Origin: Capnocytophaga haemolytica
GTDB lineage: Bacteria > Bacteroidota > Bacteroidia > Flavobacteriales > Flavobacteriaceae
Length of the DNA stretch: 64,000 nt
NCBI RefSeq assembly: GCF_001553545.1
Contig: NZ_CP014227.1
Span: 2,276,501 to 2,340,500 of the forward strand
Reading direction: 5' to 3'
Shown here: one piece after another, positions 19,118-27,027 of the stretch
How the letters are laid out: each line of letters opens with the position of its first letter
Numbering within the stretch: the first letter of the stretch is position 1
Program-made: the position numbers and the translations under genes
The notes under the pieces: generated by a model
The model's database searches: none
What the model was told of the DNA's origin: nothing
The model's input: the letters and a program-made list of their open reading frames with translations, nothing else

Positions 19118-19357
19118 ATGGGAGAAATAAAAGAAATATATATAAAAAGATGGGATTATATTTTGTACGAAATTGATGATAAGAAAATATTAACTGTAAT
19201 GTTTTTCGCTTCTTACGTTGATTATCCGAGAAGTTTTTATTTAGAAGGAAGTGAACTTAATTTAAATTATGAAGAATTATCCGTTCTTGCAGAGAGGATT
19301 AGATTTAATTATGATGCTTTTAAAAATAGAGAGATAATTCCTCCTATTATGAAATAA
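19118..19357 (+). CDS. Putative immunity protein of the large toxin
   Basis: 79 residues, starting 6 bp after the toxin stop, the usual place for the cognate immunity gene. No signal peptide or membrane segment, so it should act in the cytoplasm. It is mixed alpha/beta and acidic in the middle (EGSELNLNYEELSVLAERIR). I do not recognise a named immunity family. The role is inferred from position, size and base composition shared with the toxin's 3' end. Confidence 0.6.
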   Translation: MGEIKEIYIKRWDYILYEIDDKKILTVMFFASYVDYPRSFYLEGSELNLNYEELSVLAERIRFNYDAFKNREIIPPIMK

Positions 19358-19404
19358 ATTCTCATTGTTCTCGTTAGACAAAAACTAGCATAGATGTAGC
19401 TTAA

Positions 19405-20268
19405 TTAGACAATCCTTCTCAGGCTGAAAAGCAATTAGTAGAGAAGCAAGCGGAGGTTTGGAAAGCATTAGGGTTTGAAAATAAAATAGATGATATACTT
19501 CTAAATGCTAAATGGGTGGATGATTTGGAAACTGTAATAGGGATAAATGTCAAAAATAAAATTAAAGAATGGGTAAGAGAAGGATTGAACTATTCCAAAT
19601 TAGAAAGTAGTTTTAACAAAAGCTCAAATAAACTAGAGCTTTTTTCAAAGCTTGAAAAAGCAAAAAGTATAAATCATCAAAAAGTTATCATAGGTGATTA
19701 TGAGAGCATTTCTGGAATTACAAAAGGCGAATATATAAGTAATTCTGTAGACAATGTAAAAGATAACGTAATAATAAAAATACATAAAAACAATTTTACA
19801 CTAAAAAAATTTCAGGCAGAAACTTTTGCTAAAAATAGTAAATTAATTGAACGAAAAGAAATAGATGTAATAGAAGATTTAGGCAATGGAATTCAATTTG
19901 TTAGAATTAAACCAGGCACTAAGCTATATCGTGTTTTTGATGGGTACAAACCTTGGGATGATATTTCGCAAACAGGAAATACATTACCAAAAGGGAATTA
20001 TTGGACTTTCGATAAACCAACATCTATTTCAGAGGTAATAGAAGGTACAGCTGTAATGCCAGAATGGAATGGAATGACAAAAATTATTGAGATAGAAGTT
20101 CCATCTCAAGGAATATATGTTTGGAGAGGGATTGCGGCTAGACAACCTGCCTCTTCAAAAACTAAAGATTTCTTTTTAAAAGGAGGAACAGAACAACTTA
20201 TTTTTGACTATAAACAGAATGGGATAAATCTCTCAAAAATAACGAAAAGCATAAAAGAACTAAAATGA
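19405..20268 (+). pseudogene. Orphan C-terminal toxin cassette (no 5' end)
   Basis: Open frame from a stop at 19402 through 20268. The first in-frame start-like codon is GTG at 19516, but the coding look (DNPSQAEKQLVEKQAEVWKA) extends upstream of it with no start. So it is best read as the detached 3' end of a former toxin gene. There is no signal peptide. The C-terminal half (FVRIKPGTKLYRVFDGY, GNYWTFDKPTS, IYVWRGIAARQPA, GGTEQLIFDY) has the spacing of an ADP-ribosyltransferase-like toxin (Arg, then aromatic-Thr/Ser, then Gln/Glu). That assignment is weak. Its stop overlaps the start of the next small gene (ATGA), as in toxin-immunity pairs. It could still be expressed from GTG or by recombining onto the large gene. 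Confidence 0.55.
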
Positions 20269-20678
20269 TTGAAGTAATAAATCTTATTGAAACGAGAATG
20301 AAATTGATGAGAGAGGAATTTAAGAAGAAAATCGAGGGAATTCCTTTTTGGCAATTAGAAAGTATTTTTCCTAAAAATAGAGAATATTCTTCACAAGAGG
20401 AATATGTAAATGACATACTAAATAAATGTGAAAAAGAAAATTTTTTATATCAATCTCTCGAAAAAGATCTATCAATTCTAAAGAATAATGAAAAGCAAGA
20501 ATTAAATATTTTTTCTATTTCTCATAGATTTTTAGAAGGAAAGGGATACTCTGAAAATCAAATAGAAGAGCTTTATAAATTTATTGATGAAGTGAGGTTA
20601 TTAATAGAAAAAAATGATACTCGTCATATTTTGGCAGAAGAACAATACAAGCAGATACAAGGGAAAAATAAAACCTAA
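20265..20678 (+). CDS. Putative immunity protein of the orphan cassette
   Basis: 137 residues, overlapping the orphan toxin frame by 4 bp. Strongly helical and charged (MREEFKKKIEGIPFWQLESI; LEKDLSILKNNEKQE) with no signal peptide or membrane segment. Family not recognised. Position directly behind a toxin tail and matching AT-rich composition support an immunity role. It appears intact, so it may be kept to protect against kin still carrying the matching toxin. Confidence 0.55.
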   Translation: MIEVINLIETRMKLMREEFKKKIEGIPFWQLESIFPKNREYSSQEEYVNDILNKCEKENFLYQSLEKDLSILKNNEKQELNIFSISHRFLEGKGYSENQIEELYKFIDEVRLLIEKNDTRHILAEEQYKQIQGKNKT

Positions 20679-20687
20679 TAATACTAA

Positions 20688-20762
20688 TCAAGGATTGAAT
20701 TATTTATTGATTATAAACATCACCAATCTCTTTTCAATGAGAGAGATATGAAGAAAAGCTAA
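20688..20762 (+). pseudogene. Short remnant, possible toxin or immunity tail
   Basis: A stop-bounded fragment reading RIELFIDYKHHQSLF and then NERDMKKS. It shares the word FIDYK with the fragment at 21414-21525 (RIHFIDYKKL), which suggests both descend from related cassettes. No start codon. Confidence 0.35.
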
Positions 20763-20845
20763 CAATAATTACTCTGTTAAACAATGATGTATTTTTAAAC
20801 TTTTGATTCATATCACTAGTAATAGCCTTTAAAACTATTAGAAGA

Positions 20846-21217
20846 ATGAGAGTGAAAAACTATAAAATAGTTAATGAAAATTTCTTTGATTTATTAGACA
20901 AGAAAAAAGTATTAATAGAAATTATAGATAAGTATAGCTATAATGAAAATATGATTTTTTCTTCTTATCAATGGTCTAAAGACCTACAGATGTATTTATT
21001 TTTAACCTATATAGGAAATGATAAAATGAATGCAGCAGAATTATATGTGAATAGATTCTATTGGTTCAAAAAATTTTATTATGATTATTCTAAAACAGAA
21101 GGTAATGATGTAGGAATAGAACAACAAATAACTATGCTTTTAGAGGAAATGGTTAATGATCTCCCTAATGATTTTGATTGGAATGTTATAGAAGAAATAT
21201 ATAATCTATTTCCATAG
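20846..21217 (+). CDS. Putative immunity protein (123 aa)
   Basis: Intact small gene with no signal peptide, helical and aromatic-rich (YWFKKFYYDYSKTEG). It ends LPNDFDWNVIEEIYNLF. That ending is closely matched by the broken fragment at 21414-21525 (DIDWSIIEEIHNKF), so at least two paralogues once stood here. No toxin frame precedes it directly. Family not recognised; the role is inferred from the neighbourhood. Confidence 0.5.
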   Translation: MRVKNYKIVNENFFDLLDKKKVLIEIIDKYSYNENMIFSSYQWSKDLQMYLFLTYIGNDKMNAAELYVNRFYWFKKFYYDYSKTEGNDVGIEQQITMLLEEMVNDLPNDFDWNVIEEIYNLFP

Positions 21218-21238
21218 TAAATCTATTAACTTGATTTC

Positions 21239-21408
21239 TTGAGAAAATCAATTTTAAAAGAAGCTCAATCTCAATTAGATGCTGCTATAAAAAAGGCTTA
21301 AGAGCACAGAGGTTAGTGTCTGATGAAATAGCAGTAGAACAACTACAAAAATTTTTCATAGAACATAATCTAAATATAGAAGTGAAATTTTTACCTGAAT
21401 GGAACTAA
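21239..21408 (+). pseudogene. Frameshifted toxin-tail remnant
   Basis: Two frames join to one sequence. LRKSILKEAQSQLDAAIKK, then after a shift in the A6 run near 21290-21295 GLRAQRLVSDEIAVEQLQKF continues to a stop after EVKFLPEWN. No start codon. It looks like the last 50 or so residues of a lost toxin cassette, followed by an immunity fragment. Confidence 0.45.
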
Positions 21409-21413
21409 TAAAT

Positions 21414-21525
21414 AATACAGAATTTGAAAAACGTATTCATTTCATTGATTATAAAAAACTTAAAACTTTACCCTGATATAGATTGGAGTATTATAGAAGA
21501 AATACACAACAAATTTTCTGAATAA
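21414..21525 (+). pseudogene. Frameshifted remnant of an immunity gene
   Basis: Reads NTEFEKRIHFIDYKKLKTLP and then, one base out of frame near the CCC at about 21470-21475, DIDWSIIEEIHNKFSE and a stop. The second part parallels the end of the 123-residue gene at 20846-21217. The 5' portion is gone. The left end of the IS lies 9 bases downstream. Confidence 0.5.
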
Positions 21526-21556
21526 ATAACTTAATTGAGGTGTCAAAGTATTTTCA

Positions 21557-21564
21557 TATATTTG
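21557..21564 (+). promoter_or_regulatory. -7 box inside the IS left end
   Basis: TATATTTG, perfect TAnnTTTG, 22 bases before the transposase ATG. Confidence 0.5.
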
Positions 21565-21585
21565 CACTCTGAAAATTAATGTATT

Positions 21586-22476
21586 ATGGAATTATTCAAA
21601 GGACAAAGCCTCTTAGAGTTTACTGAACGCTTTAAAACAGACTTAGATTGCGAAGAATACTTAGCTTCCATAAAATGGGAAAAAGGGTATTGTTGCCGTA
21701 AATGTGGACATACAAAATACCAAGTTCGCAAAGATTTTTCACGCACTTGCAATATCTGTTCAGATACAGAAAGTCCTACAGCTGGAACTTTGTTTCACAA
21801 GCTAAAATTTGGACTTCTCAAACCATTTTATATATGTTTTGAGATGTCAACAACTACAAAAAGTCTATCAGCATCACAAGTTGCTCGCCGTTATGATATT
21901 AGTCGACAAACAGCACATTATTTTATGCACAAGGTTCGTGAAGCTATGAAATCCAGTGAGTCACAAAAAATGGATGGCAAAGTGCAAGTCGATGAATTTA
22001 CCATAGGAGGAAAAGAAGAAGGAAAACAAGGTAGAAGTTATGACACAAAGAAAAAGAAAGTTCTTTGTGCGATACAACTTAGTAACCAAGGTAAAGTTAA
22101 ACGTTTTTATGCATTTAAAATTCCTGACTATTCCTCAAAATCATTACGAACAATATTTGATAAACACATTGATAAGACAGCTTATATAACGACTAATGAA
22201 TGGAAAGGCTATAGACCTATAAAGGACTATAATATAACTCAAAAACCGAGTAATGACGGAAAGAATTTTCCTACATTACACAAAGTAATACACCAAGTAA
22301 AATCTTGGATAAGAGGTATATATTCTTGGGTTTCAGAGTTTAATATAGACCGCTATTTAGCTGAGTATAGTTTTAGAATCAATCGCTCACAAAGCAAAGA
22401 GACTATCTTTAACAGTTTAATAAAAAGAATGCTTGAAAGAAAACCTATTTTCCAACCTCTGTTAATATGCCATTAA
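21586..22476 (+). CDS. IS1595-family (ISXO2-like) transposase
   Basis: 296 residues, apparently complete. The N-terminal zinc ribbon has two Cys pairs (CCRKCG and CNIC), then a helix-turn-helix-like part (SASQVARRYDISRQTAHYF). The DDE-type catalytic domain follows, opening with the conserved VDEFTIGG (first Asp) and KKVLCAIQL, and later TNEWKGYR and the HKVIHQVKSWIRGIYSWVSE region. It lies between matching terminal inverted repeats and has its own promoter. Likely active unless a change invisible here breaks it. Its insertion is the clearest mobile-DNA mark in the toxin region. Confidence 0.92.
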   Translation: MELFKGQSLLEFTERFKTDLDCEEYLASIKWEKGYCCRKCGHTKYQVRKDFSRTCNICSDTESPTAGTLFHKLKFGLLKPFYICFEMSTTTKSLSASQVARRYDISRQTAHYFMHKVREAMKSSESQKMDGKVQVDEFTIGGKEEGKQGRSYDTKKKKVLCAIQLSNQGKVKRFYAFKIPDYSSKSLRTIFDKHIDKTAYITTNEWKGYRPIKDYNITQKPSNDGKNFPTLHKVIHQVKSWIRGIYSWVSEFNIDRYLAEYSFRINRSQSKETIFNSLIKRMLERKPIFQPLLICH

Positions 22477-22484
22477 CTTGACAC

Positions 22485-22560
22485 CTCAAATAGATTATTT
22501 AGGAAACGATTGGCAAAAATACTTAATTCCTATAGACACAAAAGGAGTAAAATTAAAATA
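22485..22560 (+). pseudogene. Toxin-tail remnant cut by the IS
   Basis: Open frame running out of the IS right repeat: IDYLGNDWQKYLIPIDTKGV and then KLK and a stop, 2 bases before the next ATG. This is the last 25 or so residues of a toxin module whose upstream part is missing, followed at once by a small gene as expected for toxin plus immunity. Confidence 0.5.
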
Positions 22561-22562
22561 AA

Positions 22563-23072
22563 ATGATAGAAAAGTTTCAATATTTTTCATCTAACGGAAT
22601 ATTTTTAGATGTAAATTTAGATATAAATAGTAAAGAAGATTATTTATTTAAGAATAATCCAGAGACAGAAATTTCAAAGTTTTATCAAGCTCAGTCAAGC
22701 GGTATAAAATGGATATTTAATCAGAAAACAATTACTATTCACAGGAAAAATACTATAATAAGTGGATACCCCTTTCCTAATCTAGAAAAAGTTCTGATTA
22801 TCTATCATAATAAAGCTCTGATATACAATCAAGATGGAAAACTACTTTTAGAAATAAATCCTCCCGATACTTATCTATCAGAATTAGCTAAAAAAATGAG
22901 AAATAAATTATATTTCAACAGTTATTCCATATATTTTCCTGCTTGGATAAAAAAAAATAATCACCTAATAATGCAAATACAAATAAACTATAATCAAAAT
23001 TGGTATGAACTAAGAGAACTTGATTGTGAAACAGGATCTTTAGGAAATGTTACTGGAGAGGGAATGAGGTAG
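22563..23072 (+). CDS. Putative immunity protein (169 aa)
   Basis: Complete small gene 2 bp behind a toxin tail. No signal peptide or membrane helix. It looks beta-rich, in WD/propeller-like strands (KWIFNQKTITIHRKN, KALIYNQDGKLLLEINPP, LIMQIQINYNQNWYELREL), which would suit a binding protein. No named family recognised. Composition is as AT-rich as the neighbouring cassettes. The immunity role is inferred from position alone. Confidence 0.5.
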   Translation: MIEKFQYFSSNGIFLDVNLDINSKEDYLFKNNPETEISKFYQAQSSGIKWIFNQKTITIHRKNTIISGYPFPNLEKVLIIYHNKALIYNQDGKLLLEINPPDTYLSELAKKMRNKLYFNSYSIYFPAWIKKNNHLIMQIQINYNQNWYELRELDCETGSLGNVTGEGMR

Positions 23073-23089
23073 CGACCTTATAATAGAAA

Positions 23090-23308
23090 ATGAATAGAAG
23101 TATGATTATTAATAACTTCCTAAATAGATTAGAACTATTTTATAGAAATTTTGGTGATGAATAGAAAATTAGTGATTTTTCAGCAAATCGTAACACCCAA
23201 AAGATATTAAAAGAGTATTTAATCACTCTTGAAGTAAAAGGAATTATTAAATTTATTGATGATAATAAATTTAAGATAATTAATCTCCCTTCTAAATACA
23301 AAGACTAA
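23090..23308 (+). pseudogene. Small gene with internal stop, winged-helix-like end
   Basis: One frame of 72 codons from ATG 23090 to TAA 23306-23308, broken by an in-frame TAG at 23162. The part before reads MNRSMIINNFLNRLELFYRN; the part after holds NTQKILKEYLITLEVKGIIK and FIDDNKFKIINLP, which resembles the third helix and wing of a winged-helix domain. Either a pseudogene by nonsense mutation or two fragments. No further function can be assigned. Confidence 0.4.
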
Positions 23309-23881
23309 AAACTTTTTTACAAAATAAAACCATATCTTTAACTCATAAAGAAAATCAAAAAGATTGTTGTAATTATAGTTGTGGTATTGTCAGCTAATAG
23401 CGGAACAATATCTTAAGCTTGGTAAGTTATCTTTTTTATATCTCATATCTAAAACCCTAATAACCAAACTAACTTTACATTTACAATATTTTTACAACAG
23501 CAAAGAACCTACGATATAAAATAAACTCGTACTTTTGCCCCATAAACGAAGATAAAGAAAATGAAAAGATTGTTTTAATTATAGTTACCTCAACTTGCAG
23601 GTTACTTTTGCAGGTAGAACATTCAATAATGAAAATAGCTTAAAGCCATCTAACTATCTTTACCATTCTCTTACCATTGTTTTATCTTTGGATTGCTCTC
23701 AAATATTGATAAGAGTCTTTAGGTTTGAAATAACAACCCAAACTGAATTACAAAATTAAATAAACATTTTTTAACATTTTATTTTTTTACCTTGAAAATG
23801 TAACTGATATCTTTTCAGTTACTTACGTTGTTTAATCAAGAAAAATGTACAATAGGTAAAGTGCGATTTGTTGAGTTTTCT
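23309..23881. other. Long AT-rich leader region before the PUL
   Basis: No supported gene. It holds two partly alike segments (about 23340-23390 and 23548-23600, each with AAAGAAAAT(C/G)A then AAAGATTGTT and TTATAGTT). The second follows a -7 box TACTTTTG (23530-23537) and a four-codon ORF. An 8-bp inverted repeat GTAACTGA/TCAGTTAC (23800-23822) lies about 60 bp above the susC -7 box and could be an operator for the hybrid regulator; this is a guess. Confidence 0.4.
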
Positions 23882-23889
23882 TAATTTTG
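23882..23889 (+). promoter_or_regulatory. -7 box of susC; decides its start
   Basis: TAATTTTG, perfect TAnnTTTG. It overlaps a TTG codon (23887) that would otherwise lengthen the reading frame, so the ATG at 23920 is taken as the start. Confidence 0.6.
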
Positions 23890-23919
23890 TGGCTCGAAAA
23901 CGTAAGCAAGTTAAACATA

Positions 23920-26900
23920 ATGAGAACTATCGTAAGTATTTGTATTTTGCTCTTCAGCTTACCTATGCTGGGGCAAAAAGTAAGCATTACAGGGGTGGTA
24001 ACTGATGAGAACCATCAGCCACTGCCTGGTGCCAGCGTAACCATTGCGCATTCCCATACGGGTACAGCAACCGACCTCGATGGGAAGTTTGCGCTCAGTG
24101 TGCTTCCTACGGATAAGATTGTGGTGAGCTTCGTAGGCTATCACTCCGCGACTTTATCCGTAGGCAAAACGCGTAAGTTTAGTATCAGTCTGCAACCCGA
24201 AGCCACCCAGATGGACGAGGTGGTGGTCGTAGGCTATGGTACGCAACGTAAGAGCGACATCTCCACGGCGGTGTCGTCCGTGAATATGTCGGACATCGCA
24301 CAGGCGAGTTCCTCACAGGTATTGCAGGCTTTGCAAGGCAAGGTCAGTGGGGTGCAGATCCTCTCTAATGACGGCTCGGCGAGTAGTGGACTTACCTTCC
24401 GCATTCGTGGGGTAAACTCTATCACAGGGGGTACACAGCCGCTTTTCGTTATCGATGGCGTGCCAATGCCTACCCAGCGCGTAATTAAGGAGAGCGATAA
24501 GAGAAATGAGGAGAACAAATATGAGAGCCCAGTGAACCCACTATTGGGCTTAAACCCTAATGATATTGAGTCGATGGAGATTCTTAAAGATGCCGCAGCA
24601 GCAGCTATCTACGGGTCTAACGGCTCTAATGGGGTGGTGCTCATCACTACTAAGAAAGGGAAAGCCCTCAGCAAACCCAAGTTCAACCTCAGCTATGCCA
24701 GCTCGTTGGATATGATGCCTGAGGTACCGCTAAAAGTGCTTTCGCCAGAGGTTTATGCCTATAAGATGCGTATGTATGGCACTTATAATAATGCTAACGT
24801 AGCGAAGTTTTGGGACGATGTGATTGCCAATAAAGGTTGGAACGACCCTTCTGTGCACAATTGGTTGAAAGAAGTAACCCAGCCAGGTCGCAAGAATGAG
24901 GTGTCGGGTAGCATCACGGGAGGTACTGCCGATACGCGCTATATGCTCTCTGTGGGCTATCTCAATCAAGAGGGCTTAATTAAGCGGTCTGCATTTAACC
25001 GCTTTACCACCCGTCTGAATCTCAGTCAGAAAATCAGTGATAAGCTCAGCGGTGGGATAAACCTTTCTTACTCAATTTCCAAAGACAAGAATCCTATTAC
25101 TGATTGGTCGCAACAAGGGGTAGTGCTCAACGCTTTGCAGAAGTCGCCATTTCTTTATTACAAAGGCTTTGCAGGCTTGATGAATTATCCGAATATAAAC
25201 ACTATGAGCCCTTTGGTAGCGGTCAATCAAGTGGATATCAACACGGGCTACAACGAGCTCAACGCTAATGTATACCTCAGCTATCAATTGCTTAAAGACT
25301 TAGCGTTTAATACAAGTGCCTCTTACCGCAAACACACCATAGGACAGGATCGTTTTTCGGGACCTGACACTTGGTTTGGTCAGTCGGAAAAAGGGCGTAT
25401 GGTGCTCAGTACCCGCAATGAGAACAGCTGGGTGTATGAGGCGCGCTTGCAGTATTCAAAGAGCATCCAAAAGCATTATTTTTCACTGATGGGAGCTTTT
25501 GAAGTGAGCAAGTACGCTACAGATTACGTACTCAATAAGTCCACTAACTTTGAAGATACAAAATTAGGTATATGGGGTATCAATCAAGGATTGATCACCT
25601 ATGCACCTCTCTACACTTACGATGGCAATCAGTTGGTATCGTACATCAGCAGAGCCACTTACAGCTATAATAATAGATATGTAATGAACGCTTCTCTACG
25701 TGCTGATGGTTCTTCGAAGTTCGGGAAGAACAATCGCTATGGCTATTTTCCTGCGGTGAGTTTGGCTTGGAATGCCTCAGAAGAGAATTTTATCAAGAAG
25801 ATAGATGCCATCTCTAACCTCAAAGTACGCACCAGCTTTGGGATGACAGGTAATAACCAGATACCTTCCTACCAATCGTTAGCACAAATAGCAAAGAACA
25901 AGGCTGTACTTAATGGCAATAAGATAGAAATAGGACGCTACCCCGATAATATTGCCAATGACGACCTCAAGTGGGAGAGCCAAAAGCAGTATAATATCGG
26001 CTTTGATATAGCTTTCTTAAAGAACCGCTACGCCCTCAGTGCTGAGATTTATTACAAGCGTATTGACGATATGCTCTTGGAAGTACAGATTCCTTCCACC
26101 TCAGGATTTACCAAAGCTTGGAAGAATGCAGGGCAAATGGAAAATAAGGGCTTGGAGGTAAGTCTCAATGCCCAGTGGCTTAGAGAGGGAGCTTTCAGGT
26201 GGACTACCGACTTTAATATATCAATGTATAGAAACAAGATATTAGCTTTAGATGAAGGACAATATCAGCATTTCTATGATCGTGGTATTGCTTATGATAA
26301 GATCCAAAATGATGTGCTCCTTCGTGTAGGAATGCCTGTAGGTATCTATTATGGCTATATAAGTGATGGCACTTTCCATAATGAAAATGAAATGCTTAAC
26401 AGCCCTCCTGGACCTAACAAAGTATTAGGAGGTTTGAAGGTGGTAGACACGAACCACGATGGGGTGATCGACAGCAACGACCGCGTACCTATTGCCAATG
26501 TAAACCCACTACACACAGGGGGTATTGGCAACACCTTCTCTTACAAAGGTATTGAGCTATACACTTTCCTACGCTGGTCTTATGGTAATGATGTGATTAA
26601 TGCAAATGCTTATTTCTTAGGAAATACAAGGAGCGCAGATAATATCACTGAAAATATCTTCAACAATGTATGGTCGCCTGATGATCCATCGCGCAACTAT
26701 CCACTATACGGTGGAGGTTCGTGGTCTGAGACAGCTTTTAGGAGCGACCTTGTAGAAGATGGCTCTTTCTTGCGCCTGCAAACCGTTTCACTCAGCTACA
26801 GCTTGCCTCAGGATATTGTAGAGCGCTATCGTATGCAGAAAATCAAGTTAGGCGTTACAGGCACTAACTTAGCGATATGGACACGTTATTCAGGCTTTGA

Positions 26901-27018
26901 CCCTGAAGCCAATACAGATACAGGCACTGGTACTGCATCTCGCATAGCACCAGGTTTGGATATGAGCCCTTATCCGCGGCCTACCTCCCTGTTATTCTCA
27001 GTTGAAGTTGGTTTTTAA
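23920..27018 (+). CDS. SusC/RagA-family TonB-dependent outer membrane transporter
   Basis: Outer-membrane channel that imports bound oligosaccharides using TonB energy, with SusD as lid. 1032 residues from the chosen ATG: signal peptide (RTIVSICILLFSLPMLGQ), a carboxypeptidase-like regulatory domain about 20-100 (ITGVVTDENHQPLPGASVTI), the SusC signature MDEVVVVGYGTQRKSD, plug domain about 110-235 (GLTFRIRGVNSI, PLFVIDGVPMP, DAAAAAIYGSNGSNGVVLIT), then the 22-strand barrel to a terminal aromatic (SVEVGF). Length is family-typical. It opens an operon with susD 9 bp downstream. The substrate cannot be read from the sequence; the linked GH31 suggests an alpha-linked sugar. Confidence 0.95.
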   Translation: MRTIVSICILLFSLPMLGQKVSITGVVTDENHQPLPGASVTIAHSHTGTATDLDGKFALSVLPTDKIVVSFVGYHSATLSVGKTRKFSISLQPEATQMDEVVVVGYGTQRKSDISTAVSSVNMSDIAQASSSQVLQALQGKVSGVQILSNDGSASSGLTFRIRGVNSITGGTQPLFVIDGVPMPTQRVIKESDKRNEENKYESPVNPLLGLNPNDIESMEILKDAAAAAIYGSNGSNGVVLITTKKGKALSKPKFNLSYASSLDMMPEVPLKVLSPEVYAYKMRMYGTYNNANVAKFWDDVIANKGWNDPSVHNWLKEVTQPGRKNEVSGSITGGTADTRYMLSVGYLNQEGLIKRSAFNRFTTRLNLSQKISDKLSGGINLSYSISKDKNPITDWSQQGVVLNALQKSPFLYYKGFAGLMNYPNINTMSPLVAVNQVDINTGYNELNANVYLSYQLLKDLAFNTSASYRKHTIGQDRFSGPDTWFGQSEKGRMVLSTRNENSWVYEARLQYSKSIQKHYFSLMGAFEVSKYATDYVLNKSTNFEDTKLGIWGINQGLITYAPLYTYDGNQLVSYISRATYSYNNRYVMNASLRADGSSKFGKNNRYGYFPAVSLAWNASEENFIKKIDAISNLKVRTSFGMTGNNQIPSYQSLAQIAKNKAVLNGNKIEIGRYPDNIANDDLKWESQKQYNIGFDIAFLKNRYALSAEIYYKRIDDMLLEVQIPSTSGFTKAWKNAGQMENKGLEVSLNAQWLREGAFRWTTDFNISMYRNKILALDEGQYQHFYDRGIAYDKIQNDVLLRVGMPVGIYYGYISDGTFHNENEMLNSPPGPNKVLGGLKVVDTNHDGVIDSNDRVPIANVNPLHTGGIGNTFSYKGIELYTFLRWSYGNDVINANAYFLGNTRSADNITENIFNNVWSPDDPSRNYPLYGGGSWSETAFRSDLVEDGSFLRLQTVSLSYSLPQDIVERYRMQKIKLGVTGTNLAIWTRYSGFDPEANTDTGTGTASRIAPGLDMSPYPRPTSLLFSVEVGF

Positions 27019-27027
27019 AAATAGTAA

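Larger units (their letters stand above)
21535..22489 (+). mobile_element. IS1595-family insertion sequence
   Basis: About 955 bp, bounded by perfect 12-bp terminal inverted repeats TTGAGGTGTCAA (21535-21546) and TTGACACCTCAA (22478-22489), enclosing one transposase gene. No 8-bp direct repeat typical of the family was found at the borders. The left flank is an immunity remnant while the right flank is a toxin tail, so DNA was probably lost next to the insertion. Confidence 0.85.

Noticed and set aside
21527..22497. Target-site duplication of the IS
   Set aside because: The 8 bases beside each end do not match in any of the plausible end positions.
23887..23919. TTG start for susC
   Set aside because: The TTG is part of the TAATTTTG promoter box; the ATG at 23920 begins a clean signal peptide.
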